51,627 bases of DNA from Chloroflexota bacterium. GTDB taxonomy: Bacteria > Chloroflexota > Chloroflexia > Thermomicrobiales > UBA6265. The first letter of the stretch is position 1. Each line of letters starts with the position of its first letter. Shown in pieces: positions 41,043-48,831 of the stretch. The notes under the pieces are model-generated. The model was not told the origin of the DNA and did no database searches. It saw nothing but the letters and a program-made list of their open reading frames with translations. Location of the stretch: contig JAEWEG010000038.1 in the NCBI GenBank assembly GCA_023389575.1, forward strand, positions 1 through 51,627, in the 5' to 3' direction. The translations under genes were made by a program, and so were the position numbers.

Positions 41043-41894
41043 ATGACCGGGGATTCCGGATCCGGACGCCAGCAAAGTCGAGAGGACCACAGCCAACCGG
41101 CGACAACGCCCGGGGACTCCTCGTCGCCGTCGTGGCTGGAGACGAACCTCGCTGGCCCCGCTGGCGGGCCCGCGAACATCACCCCGGCCTCGCTGCTGGA
41201 GCAGGCACTGGCGGACCGCCAGCGTCAGGGGGACCTTGCCGGACAGGCCCAGGTGCTGGCCAGGCTGGCGGTGGCGCGGTACGCCGCGGGCGACGCATCC
41301 GGGGCCGGGGAGGCCGCCGCCGAATGCGTTCGCGCGGCGTCGCTCGCCGGGGACCGCCACGGATGGCCCTGGGCGGTGCTCATCCAGGCACTGCTGGCAT
41401 ACGATCGGGACGACCTGGACGAGGCGCTCGCTCGTGCCGGGGAAGCGCTGGACCTGTTCCGGGCATCGGGCGACACCGCCCATGTCTGGCGGGCGACCAT
41501 GACCTGTATGCTGGTGACCAAGTCGCTCGGGCGGTTGATGGAAGCACGCGATTATTGCCTGGAAACCATCGATCTCGTGGAGGAATGCGGTGACGAGGAG
41601 ATGGCCACGGCGCTGCCGGAACTCGCGGCCGTGGTGCTCGCGCTGGGAGATACCCCGGAGGCGGTGGTCGTGTACTCCGCTGGGCTGACGGCGGCCGAGC
41701 GCTTGGGCGTGCGGTATCCTCCCACCGCTTTCGATCGCTACCGGGCCCGGATCGCCAGGGCGCGATCGCGGTTGCCCGAGGCCGAATTCGCCGCCGCTCG
41801 CGCCGAGGGCGAGGCGCTTTCGCTCGGCGAGGCGCTGGAGCAGGTACGACGGTCCGTGAGTTCTGGCCGCGGCCGCACCACGCTTCCCGCGTAG
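41043..41894 (+). CDS. TPR-like helical repeat protein
   Basis: A 283-residue, probably soluble protein. The first 45 residues are low-complexity (Ser/Pro/Gly). From about residue 48 there are regular helical pairs typical of tetratricopeptide repeats, for example LARLAVARYAAGDASGAGEA, LAYDRDDLDEALARAGEALD and LVTKSLGRLMEARDYCLE. It resembles the helical middle region of the LuxR-type regulator in this window but has no ATPase or DNA-binding domain. A protein-interaction role is likely; the partner is unknown. AGGAG lies 7 bases before the ATG at 41043. Confidence 0.7.
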   Translation: MTGDSGSGRQQSREDHSQPATTPGDSSSPSWLETNLAGPAGGPANITPASLLEQALADRQRQGDLAGQAQVLARLAVARYAAGDASGAGEAAAECVRAASLAGDRHGWPWAVLIQALLAYDRDDLDEALARAGEALDLFRASGDTAHVWRATMTCMLVTKSLGRLMEARDYCLETIDLVEECGDEEMATALPELAAVVLALGDTPEAVVVYSAGLTAAERLGVRYPPTAFDRYRARIARARSRLPEAEFAAARAEGEALSLGEALEQVRRSVSSGRGRTTLPA

Positions 41895-42351
41895 ATCGGG
41901 TTCCCATAATCCAGGCCAGTTCGTGGATGCTCCCGCGGTATGCCGGGTGGCGGATCGGCGCGTCCCGGCCACGCGGTCGCCAGGTCGCGGCGCTCGTGAA
42001 CCCTCCGGATTTCAGCAGGGAAATCCGCGCGCGGACAGGATCGCAAGGCGAGATATATACCTCCGAAATCGCTGGTTATATCGGGATGCATATCGTGCAT
42101 ATGCGTATTTGGAATATCACATAAGGCCTCAGATAATCCCAGTGTATCGCATTGTATTTGAGGCGCTAGTGTCGCTGAATCGTTGTGTTTTATCGAATTT
42201 GTGTGTAAAACTAAGAGGCACCAGAGAAATATCAATGCTTCTCGATGTAATTCGCCGGGCTGTCAGGCGTTCTCGAGCGGAAGATCCGGTCTTTCGGGAC
42301 CGGAGACCGTGCCATCTGGAACACGGCGCCACCACGAAGGACACATTGACC
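41895..42351 (+). promoter_or_regulatory. AT-rich upstream region and promoter of the respiratory operon
   Basis: This 457-base gap holds a markedly AT-rich island (about 42040-42260) in an otherwise GC-rich window, including repeated GCATAT (ATGCATATCGTGCATATGCG near 42086). TTGTGT (42183-42188), a 17-base spacer and TAAAAC (42206-42211) make a plausible promoter, giving a leader of about 135 bases before the subunit II gene. No gene was recognised here. Confidence 0.5.
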
Positions 42352-43416
42352 ATGACGACCTCGAACAAAGGCCGCCGGTGGTTCATTTTCTCCAAAAGGC
42401 GGGCAACGCCCGACCGCCCCTCGCGCCCACGCCTTGCCCTGACCATTTCCCTGGTCGCCGCGCTCACGCTTTCGGGCTGCACCGGCGAGCAGTCCATGTT
42501 CGATCCCTCGGGGTCGGGCGCCCGCACCGTCGACCGGCTCTGGCTGCTCATGCTTTCCCTGGGCACGGCGGTGTTCCTGCTGGTGCTCGCCGTTCTCGCC
42601 TGGGCCATCTTCCGGGGACGCCGGGATGACGAATCGAGCGCGCTTTCGAAGCAGGGGCGGATGCGGGTGGTCACGCTCGGCGGGATCCTGCTGCCAATCG
42701 TGATCCTCTCGGTGGTGTTCTCATCCACCCTCCAGTCGCTGCGCGATGTCGCCGGCATTGGCTCGCCAGACGCGGTGGTGATCGACGTGGTGGGCCATCA
42801 GTTCTGGTGGGAAGTTCGCTACCCGGATCGCGATGTGGTGACGGCGAACGAGATCGTGATTCCGACCGGCGAGCCGGTTGAGGTGAACCTGACCTCCAAC
42901 GACGTGATCCATGCCTTCTGGGTGCCGAACCTGCACGGCAAGATCGACATGATGGCGGGGACCACGACCACCATCACCATGGAGGCGGAAGAAGCCGGGA
43001 CGTACCGCGGGCAGTGCTCGCAGTTCTGCGGCGTGCAGCACGCCAATATGGCGTTCACGGTCATCGCCGTCGATGCCCAGGCGTTCGACGATTGGATCGA
43101 TGCCCAGGCCGCGCCGGCAGCCGTACCGCCCGAGGGCTCGCTGATCGAACGCGGCGAGCAGGTTTTTCTCAGTTCGGTCTGCGTGTACTGCCACACGGTG
43201 AGCGGCACCAACGCCAGCGGTACGCTAGGCCCCGACCTGACCCATTTCGCCGGCCGCGAGACCCTTGCCGCCGGCACGCTGGAGAACAACACCGGGAACC
43301 TGGCCGCCTGGATTCTCGATCCCCAAAGCATCAAACCGGGCAACCTGATGCCTGGAATCGCCATCAACGGCTACGACCTCGAGGCGCTTCTCGCATACCT
43401 GGAGAGCCTGAAGTGA
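42352..43416 (+). CDS. ctaC: Cytochrome c oxidase subunit II with fused cytochrome c (caa3 type)
   Basis: A 354-residue lipoprotein-type subunit II. The signal peptide ends in a lipobox LSGC; two membrane helices follow. The CuA domain has GHQFWWEVRYP and the ligand motif CSQFCGVQHANM (Cys222, Cys226, His230, Met233). A C-terminal cytochrome c domain has CVYCH (Cys277, Cys280, His281) and an axial Met in NLMPGI. It accepts electrons and passes them to subunit I. AAGGA lies 10 bases before the ATG at 42352. It is the first gene of the long operon; its stop overlaps the subunit I start. Confidence 0.95.
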   Translation: MTTSNKGRRWFIFSKRRATPDRPSRPRLALTISLVAALTLSGCTGEQSMFDPSGSGARTVDRLWLLMLSLGTAVFLLVLAVLAWAIFRGRRDDESSALSKQGRMRVVTLGGILLPIVILSVVFSSTLQSLRDVAGIGSPDAVVIDVVGHQFWWEVRYPDRDVVTANEIVIPTGEPVEVNLTSNDVIHAFWVPNLHGKIDMMAGTTTTITMEAEEAGTYRGQCSQFCGVQHANMAFTVIAVDAQAFDDWIDAQAAPAAVPPEGSLIERGEQVFLSSVCVYCHTVSGTNASGTLGPDLTHFAGRETLAAGTLENNTGNLAAWILDPQSIKPGNLMPGIAINGYDLEALLAYLESLK

Positions 43417-45338
43417 CAGACCGACCGATGGAAGGCAACCCAGAGGAAATGTCTCGCCACGAAGCGCTCGAGAAGACGTGGGGCGTGCGTCCGGGCGTGA
43501 TTGGCTGGATCAGCCAGACGAACCACAAGGACATCGCGATTCGCTACATCGTGACCGCGTTCGTCTTCTTCGTGCTCGCCGGGCTGGCCTCCATCCTGAT
43601 GCGCATCCAGTTGGCCCGGCCCGAACTGGATGTCATCTCTCCCGAACTCTACAACCAGCTCTTCACCACCCACGGCACGACCATGATGTTCCTGTTCGCC
43701 GTGCCGGTGCTGGAAGCGGTCGGCATGTACGTCGTCCCGCTGATGATCGGCGCGCGGGACATGGCGTTTCCGCGCCTGAACGCCTTCGGCTACTGGATCT
43801 ACCTGATCGCCGGGACCAGTGTCTGGGTGGCGCTGTTCAGCGGGAACGGGCCCGACGCGGCGTGGTTCAACTACGTGCCGCTGGCCAATGATGAGTATTC
43901 GCCTGGCATCGGCGTCGATATCTGGACGACGGCGATCAGCTTCATGGAGGTCGCCACGCTGGTGGCGGCGGTCGAACTGATCGTCACCATCTTCAAGATG
44001 CGGGCGCCGGGCATGTCGCTCAACCGGATGCCGCTGTTCGTCTGGGCCATTCTCGTCACGGCCTTCATGATCGTGTTCGCCATGCCACCGGTGATGCTGG
44101 CCAGCGTGATGCTGGTGCTTGACCGCCTGGTGGGAACGCAATTCTTCGATGCGTTGGGGGGAGGCGATCCGCTGCTGTGGCAGCACCTGTTCTGGATATT
44201 CGGGCATCCCGAGGTGTACATCATCCTGCTGCCCGCGCTGGGGATGGTGTCGTCCATCGTTTCCACATACGCCCGCCGCCCGAACACCGCCTACACGCTG
44301 ATGGCGGTTTCGATGGCCTCGGTTGGGTTCTTCAGCTTCGGCCTGTGGGTGCACCACATGTTCACCACCGGTTTGCCGGAACTGAGCCTCAGCTTCTTCG
44401 CGGCGGCCAGCATGATGATCGCGATACCGAGCGGCATACAGGTGTTCAGTTGGATCGCGACCTTGTGGGGAACCCGCCCGAAGCTCGACACCCCGTTCCT
44501 GTTCATCCTCGGCTTCTTCTTCATCTTCGTGCTCGGCGGGATCACCGGGGTGATGGTGGCGGCGATCCCGTTCGATACGCAGGTGCACGATACCTACTTC
44601 GTCGTGGCGCATTTCCATTACGTCCTGATCGGCGGGGCGGTCTTCCCGCTCTTCGGCGGGCTGCACTACTGGTACCCGAAGATGACGGGGCGCATGCTCA
44701 GCGAGTACTGGGGCAAAATCAGCTTCTGGATATCGTTCCTGGGGTTCAACCTCACGTTCTTCCCCATGCACTACGCCGGCATGATGGGCATGCCGCGGCA
44801 GGTGTACACCTACCGGTCGGGCCTGGGCTGGGACTGGCCGAACATGGTTTCCACGCTCGGCTCGTTCATGTTCGCGGCGGGTATCGGCATCATCCTGCTG
44901 AACGCCATCGTCAGCCACTGGCGTGGCGCCCCGGCTCCGGACAACCCCTGGGGCGCGGGCACGCTGGAATGGGCGACTTCGTCCCCGCCGCTCAGCTACA
45001 ACTTCGAGCACATCCCCTACGTCGAACGGCTTTACCCGCTGTGGAACGAGGCCCAGCAAGGCCCCGCCGATCCCGATTTCGAGGTTCCCGTGATCGACGA
45101 GGACGCGATCGGCGCGACACCCCACCGGCGCGAGACGATGGTGACCCGCCTGCTGGATGGCAAGCTGGAACACCGGGTAATCGTGGCGTCGCCATCGTAC
45201 TGGCCATTCCTGGCGGCGTTGTCCGTGGCGGTGATCTTCCTCGGCATCCTCGTCAGCCTGTGGTTCGCCCCGGTTGGCGTGCTGCTGGCCTACATCACCC
45301 TGACCGGCTGGCTCTGGCCGCGAGCGGAGGAGTTCTAG
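43413..45338 (+). CDS. ctaD: Cytochrome c oxidase subunit I
   Basis: A 641-residue haem-copper oxidase subunit I. Haem and CuB ligands are visible: TTHGTTMMF (low-spin haem His), GHPEVYI (CuB His and cross-linked Tyr, with the Glu of the A1-type D-channel), VHHMFTTG (two CuB His) and VAHFHYVLIGG (both haem His). Extra C-terminal hydrophobic segments (SYWPFLAALSVAVIFLGILV) extend it beyond the usual twelve helices. It reduces O2 to water and pumps protons. The GTG at 43413 overlaps the subunit II stop and has GGAG 8 bases upstream; ATGs at 43428 and 43449 are alternatives. Confidence 0.95.
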   Translation: MTDRPMEGNPEEMSRHEALEKTWGVRPGVIGWISQTNHKDIAIRYIVTAFVFFVLAGLASILMRIQLARPELDVISPELYNQLFTTHGTTMMFLFAVPVLEAVGMYVVPLMIGARDMAFPRLNAFGYWIYLIAGTSVWVALFSGNGPDAAWFNYVPLANDEYSPGIGVDIWTTAISFMEVATLVAAVELIVTIFKMRAPGMSLNRMPLFVWAILVTAFMIVFAMPPVMLASVMLVLDRLVGTQFFDALGGGDPLLWQHLFWIFGHPEVYIILLPALGMVSSIVSTYARRPNTAYTLMAVSMASVGFFSFGLWVHHMFTTGLPELSLSFFAAASMMIAIPSGIQVFSWIATLWGTRPKLDTPFLFILGFFFIFVLGGITGVMVAAIPFDTQVHDTYFVVAHFHYVLIGGAVFPLFGGLHYWYPKMTGRMLSEYWGKISFWISFLGFNLTFFPMHYAGMMGMPRQVYTYRSGLGWDWPNMVSTLGSFMFAAGIGIILLNAIVSHWRGAPAPDNPWGAGTLEWATSSPPLSYNFEHIPYVERLYPLWNEAQQGPADPDFEVPVIDEDAIGATPHRRETMVTRLLDGKLEHRVIVASPSYWPFLAALSVAVIFLGILVSLWFAPVGVLLAYITLTGWLWPRAEEF

Positions 45339-45340
45339 CC

Positions 45341-45940
45341 ATGGCCACGCGCAACGCCACGCACCTGTCAACGTTTGCGACTGGCAGTTCGGCCACTGGC
45401 TGGTGGGGCATCGCCATGCTCATCCTCATCGAGTCCACCGTGTTCGCCGGGCTGATCGCCACCTACTTCTACCTGTTCGCCAACGCGACGGTCTGGCCGC
45501 CTGATGGCGTTTCACAACCGAAGCTGGGTCTGCCGATTGTCTACTCGATCGTGCTGCTGGGGAGCGCGGTACCGGCGGTGCTGGCCGACCTGCGGCTGCG
45601 GAAAGGCGACCTTCGCCAGATGCGAATGTGGCGGGCGCTGGCCACGGTGCTGCTGGTTATCTTCCTGGTTCTCAAGGCCTACGAGTACATCAATCTCGAC
45701 TACCGGTGGGACGACGGCGCGTACGGCTCAATCGTGTGGCTGATTGCCGGGTTCCACAGTGGCCATGTTATCACCGTGCTGCTCAAGACCCTGATCACGC
45801 AAACGCTCGCCTGGAAGGGGTTCTTCAACGTCGAACGGCGATCCGCCGTGGAAGGCACCACCATGTACTGGGTGTTCGTGGTGGTGATGTGGATCCCGCT
45901 GTTCGTGACGATCTACGTCTTCCCGCACCTGAATGGATAG
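45341..45940 (+). CDS. ctaE: Cytochrome c oxidase subunit III
   Basis: A 199-residue protein with about five membrane helices. Subunit III landmarks are GWWGIAMLILIESTVFAGLIATYFYL near the start, LVLKAYEYINLDYRWDDGAYGS, and GFHSGHVITVLL in place of the usual GxHxxHV; the C-terminus ends MYWVFVVVMWIPLFVTIYVFPHL. It is shorter than seven-helix forms and of the five-helix type found in many bacterial caa3 oxidases. GGAGG lies about 10 bases before the ATG, two bases after the subunit I stop. It supports oxidase stability and proton uptake. Confidence 0.9.
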   Translation: MATRNATHLSTFATGSSATGWWGIAMLILIESTVFAGLIATYFYLFANATVWPPDGVSQPKLGLPIVYSIVLLGSAVPAVLADLRLRKGDLRQMRMWRALATVLLVIFLVLKAYEYINLDYRWDDGAYGSIVWLIAGFHSGHVITVLLKTLITQTLAWKGFFNVERRSAVEGTTMYWVFVVVMWIPLFVTIYVFPHLNG

Positions 45941-45967
45941 GCGCTCCAGGCCATGGAGGTTGGCGAA

Positions 45968-46360
45968 ATGACACCGTCCACCACAACCCACCAGCGGGAT
46001 CCCTACGAGGGGCGCGGGCAGCACATCGCGCTCGGGTTTGGCGTGATCGGAAGCATCATCGCCTGGTTCGCGCACCTCAACCTCATGTACTTCCTCGTGC
46101 AGCCGGTCTGCCGGCTCGGCGGCAACTGGACCTTCCACATCGCCAGCACCGTGCTCCTCGCCGTCACTCTGGCGGCGGGGTGGCAGGCGTGGCGGGTGTG
46201 GTCGGGAGAGCGAACCGCCGATTCCGTGCCGGAGGAACTGGATGGACGCGGCTCGGTGCTCTCGTTCCTGGGCGTGTTCGGCATGGCCGCGTCGGCGGTC
46301 ACGTCCCTGGCGATCGTGGCCCAGTGGATACCGGTGTTCGTGATCGGCCCGTGCACATGA
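45968..46360 (+). CDS. Small membrane protein of the oxidase operon
   Basis: A 130-residue protein with about four hydrophobic helices, for example ALGFGVIGSIIAWFAHLNLMYFLVQPVC and FHIASTVLLAVTLAAGWQAW. It does not match a standard subunit IV, but its place between subunit III and ctaG suggests an accessory or assembly role in the oxidase. Two Cys (in QPVCRLGG and the terminal GPCT) and His42/His62-type residues could touch metal, which is speculative. GGAGG lies 8 bases before the ATG at 45968; an ATG at 45953 is also in frame. Its stop overlaps the ctaG ATG. Confidence 0.75.
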   Translation: MTPSTTTHQRDPYEGRGQHIALGFGVIGSIIAWFAHLNLMYFLVQPVCRLGGNWTFHIASTVLLAVTLAAGWQAWRVWSGERTADSVPEELDGRGSVLSFLGVFGMAASAVTSLAIVAQWIPVFVIGPCT

Positions 46361-47388
46361 GCCGGTTCAGGCGCTCGACCATCGCCACGCTCGTCTTCGC
46401 ATTCTCGGCCTTGCTCGCGCCCACTGGCGCGGTGGCTCACACGCGCGACCGGCCCGTGCCGGAAACGCTCTGGCAATCTTGGAATCTAGATGTGCCAGTG
46501 CTGGCCGCGATGGTGATCGCGACCTGGGTGTACCTGCGCGGCACGGCCCGGCTGTGGGAACGCGGTGGACTTGGCACCGGCATCGCCAGGTGGCAAGTCG
46601 CGTCATGGATGGCCGGCATGGCCACCGTGTTCGTGGCGTTGATTTCCCCGCTGGATGCGCTTGGCGCGGCCCTGTTCAGCGCCCACATGGCGCAGCACAT
46701 GCTGCTGATCCTGGTCTCGCCACTGTTGCTGGCGGCCAGCAATCCGTTGCTGGCGGCGCTGTGGGCGCTGCCGGCCAGACGCCGGCGCGAGGTGTCGATG
46801 ATGTGGCTCGGTCGAACGCGATTGCGCCAGTCGTGGCACGCGCTCAACCATCCCGTGGTGGTGTTCGGGCTGTTCTCGCTGGGATTGTGGGCATGGCACC
46901 TGCCGCGGTTGTACGACCGCGCCCTGCAAAGCGACCTGCTGCACCGGCTGGAGCACGCCACGTTCTTCGGGCTCTCGTTCATGATGTGGTGGTGCGTGTT
47001 GGAAACCGGCAAGCGGCGGGGCATGGGGCATCCGCTGGCGCTATTGATGCTGTTCATCACCACCATCCAGAGCGGGGCGTTGGGCGCCATCCTCACCTTC
47101 GGGCGCCGGCCGCTGTACGAGAGCCACGCGCCATGGGTGGATGCCTGGAACCTGACCCGGCTCCAGGACCAGCAGCTCGCCGGTGTGATCATGTGGATAC
47201 CGATGGGCACAGTGCTGGCGCTGGCGGCGTTCGTGGTGTTCGCCTTGTGGATTCGCTCGGCGTCGACCAGCGCGGAGCGGATGGCGCCGCCAACGCTGCG
47301 ATCCCAGGTCCGCCAGTCCGGTGGAACCCGTCTCGAACAGGAAGAAGGGAGGGTGAGTGATGAAACGGTCGCTCTCCAAAACCACTAG
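46357..47388 (+). CDS. ctaG: CtaG-type cytochrome c oxidase assembly protein
   Basis: A 343-residue membrane protein of the caa3 CtaG family (distinct from the Cox11-like CtaG). A signal-like N-terminus is followed by about seven helices with His/Met-rich segments: FSAHMAQHMLLILVSPLLLAASNP, LGLWAWHLPRLYDRALQ and HRLEHATFFGLSFMMWW. These suit copper delivery to CuB. The family blocks LYESHAPWVDAWNLTRLQDQQLAG (in part) and GVIMWIPMG are present. Its ATG overlaps the stop of the preceding gene as ATGA, and its end overlaps the next gene by 29 bases, showing tight coupling. Confidence 0.9.
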   Translation: MSRFRRSTIATLVFAFSALLAPTGAVAHTRDRPVPETLWQSWNLDVPVLAAMVIATWVYLRGTARLWERGGLGTGIARWQVASWMAGMATVFVALISPLDALGAALFSAHMAQHMLLILVSPLLLAASNPLLAALWALPARRRREVSMMWLGRTRLRQSWHALNHPVVVFGLFSLGLWAWHLPRLYDRALQSDLLHRLEHATFFGLSFMMWWCVLETGKRRGMGHPLALLMLFITTIQSGALGAILTFGRRPLYESHAPWVDAWNLTRLQDQQLAGVIMWIPMGTVLALAAFVVFALWIRSASTSAERMAPPTLRSQVRQSGGTRLEQEEGRVSDETVALQNH

Positions 47389-47821
47389 GACCATCATCGT
47401 GGTCGCCCTGGCGGCCGCCGTGGGCCTGGCCACCGGCTGGGTGATGCTGGCCAACCGCATTCAGGAGCCCATGCAGGATGTGCCTGGCGGCGATCCGGTG
47501 CTTGGCCGGACGGCCCTGACCACCTACGCCTGCGTAAGCTGCCACACCATCCCCGGCGTGCCGGGCGCCACGTTCTCCATCGGGCCGCCGCTGGACAATT
47601 GGGCCGAACGGCATTTCGTGGCCGGCACGCAACCCAACAAACCCGACAACCTGATCGCGTTCCTGCTCGATCCCCAGTCGACCCGTCCTGGCACCGCCAT
47701 GCCGGACGTTGGCCTGACCGAGGAAGACGCCGCGAGTATCGCCGCCTATCTCTACGCCCTTTACGACGACTGGCCAGTGTTCGGCGGCGCTGGGCAGTGG
47801 CCACTGTGGGGTTCACCATGA
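47360..47821 (+). CDS. Membrane-anchored c-type cytochrome
   Basis: A 153-residue monohaem cytochrome. An uncleaved or signal-anchor helix (about residues 10-30, TIIVVALAAAVGLATGWVML) is followed by the haem site CVSCH (Cys58, Cys61, His62) and the axial Met in TAMPDVGL. It probably carries electrons from the dehydrogenase encoded just downstream to oxidase subunit II. GGGAGG lies 7 bases before the ATG. The start lies inside the end of ctaG, and the stop overlaps the next ATG, so it is part of the same operon. Confidence 0.9.
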   Translation: MKRSLSKTTRTIIVVALAAAVGLATGWVMLANRIQEPMQDVPGGDPVLGRTALTTYACVSCHTIPGVPGATFSIGPPLDNWAERHFVAGTQPNKPDNLIAFLLDPQSTRPGTAMPDVGLTEEDAASIAAYLYALYDDWPVFGGAGQWPLWGSP

Positions 47822-48801
47822 CCAGCAAACCAGGGGGCAAGCCCCTTGCCCTGCTTACCTCCGAGCAGCGAGAGGGCTTGTTGCGGCGGGAGGTTACCCG
47901 CCGGCGGCTGCTCCAGCAACCGGGCCGGGCGGCCGTGGCCGTCGGTGGCGGGATGATGGCGGCGGGTGTCACCATCCCCGTCGCGGGTCAGGAGGCGACG
48001 CCAGCCACTCCGCACGATCACGTTGAATTCACCGGCGTACCCCCGGCGCCATCGGAAATCCCTCCCCCCGAGTTCGTGACCCTCTCCGCCGAGGAGGCGG
48101 CGATCCTGGAGGCGCTGGTTTCCCGGATGCTGCCCGGCGACGAGGACGATCCCGGCGCGCGGGAGGCCGGGGTGGCCTACTACATTGACAACCTCCTCTC
48201 CGAGAATGGCGGGTTCCAGGAGGCCGTCTACCGAAGCGGTCCCTGGGCCCGGCCGTACGAAGGAGATACGCCTCCCCCGGAGGAGGAGGGCATCGTGTGG
48301 GTGCCTGCCGCGGAACTCGGGCGGTACGCGCTGCAATCGCCACTCACCCCGCTGGACGTGTACCGGATCGGGCTGGAGTTGACCAACCAGCACGCCATCG
48401 ACCGGTACGGCCAGGCGATGGCCCAACTTGAGCCGGACGATCAGGACAAGGTGATCTGGGACCTGATGCGGGGCGACATTGACGGCTTCGACCACTTTTC
48501 CTCGTTCTCATTTTTCCAGACGCTCCGCCTGCATACGGCCGAGGGCATGTTCAGCGATCCCGCCTATGGCGGCAACCGCGACCTGGTGGGCTGGAAGCTG
48601 GTTGGGTTCCCCGGCGCGCAGCGAGCGTACCTGCCAGGGGAGATTCGCGGAACCAGCGAGCCCCGGCCACCCCAATCAATGGCGGACCTGCCCCACTTCC
48701 ACACCGGCGAAAACGAAGACGTCCCAAACCTCGTGCTGCCTGTGCGCGGCACGGAGGATGAAGAAGGGGACGACGAAGACGGGGAGGATGAGGGCGGATG
48801 A
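47818..48801 (+). CDS. Gluconate 2-dehydrogenase subunit 3-like protein (Tat-exported)
   Basis: A 327-residue protein with a twin-arginine signal (TRRRLLQQPGRAAVAVGG). The mature part has the subunit 3 pattern: FVTLSAEEAAILEALVSRMLPGDEDDPGAREAGVAYYID (in part), FFQTLRLHTAEGMFSDPAYGGNRDLVGWKLVGFPG. The C-terminus is a strongly acidic Asp/Glu/Gly tail. Such subunits assist secretion, cofactor loading or assembly of the GMC flavoprotein encoded next. The ATG overlaps the stop of the cytochrome gene; the GMC gene follows after 30 bases. Confidence 0.87.
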   Translation: MTSKPGGKPLALLTSEQREGLLRREVTRRRLLQQPGRAAVAVGGGMMAAGVTIPVAGQEATPATPHDHVEFTGVPPAPSEIPPPEFVTLSAEEAAILEALVSRMLPGDEDDPGAREAGVAYYIDNLLSENGGFQEAVYRSGPWARPYEGDTPPPEEEGIVWVPAAELGRYALQSPLTPLDVYRIGLELTNQHAIDRYGQAMAQLEPDDQDKVIWDLMRGDIDGFDHFSSFSFFQTLRLHTAEGMFSDPAYGGNRDLVGWKLVGFPGAQRAYLPGEIRGTSEPRPPQSMADLPHFHTGENEDVPNLVLPVRGTEDEEGDDEDGEDEGG

Positions 48802-48831
48802 CCACTCTCGCCGCCTCGCAAGGAGCTATGA

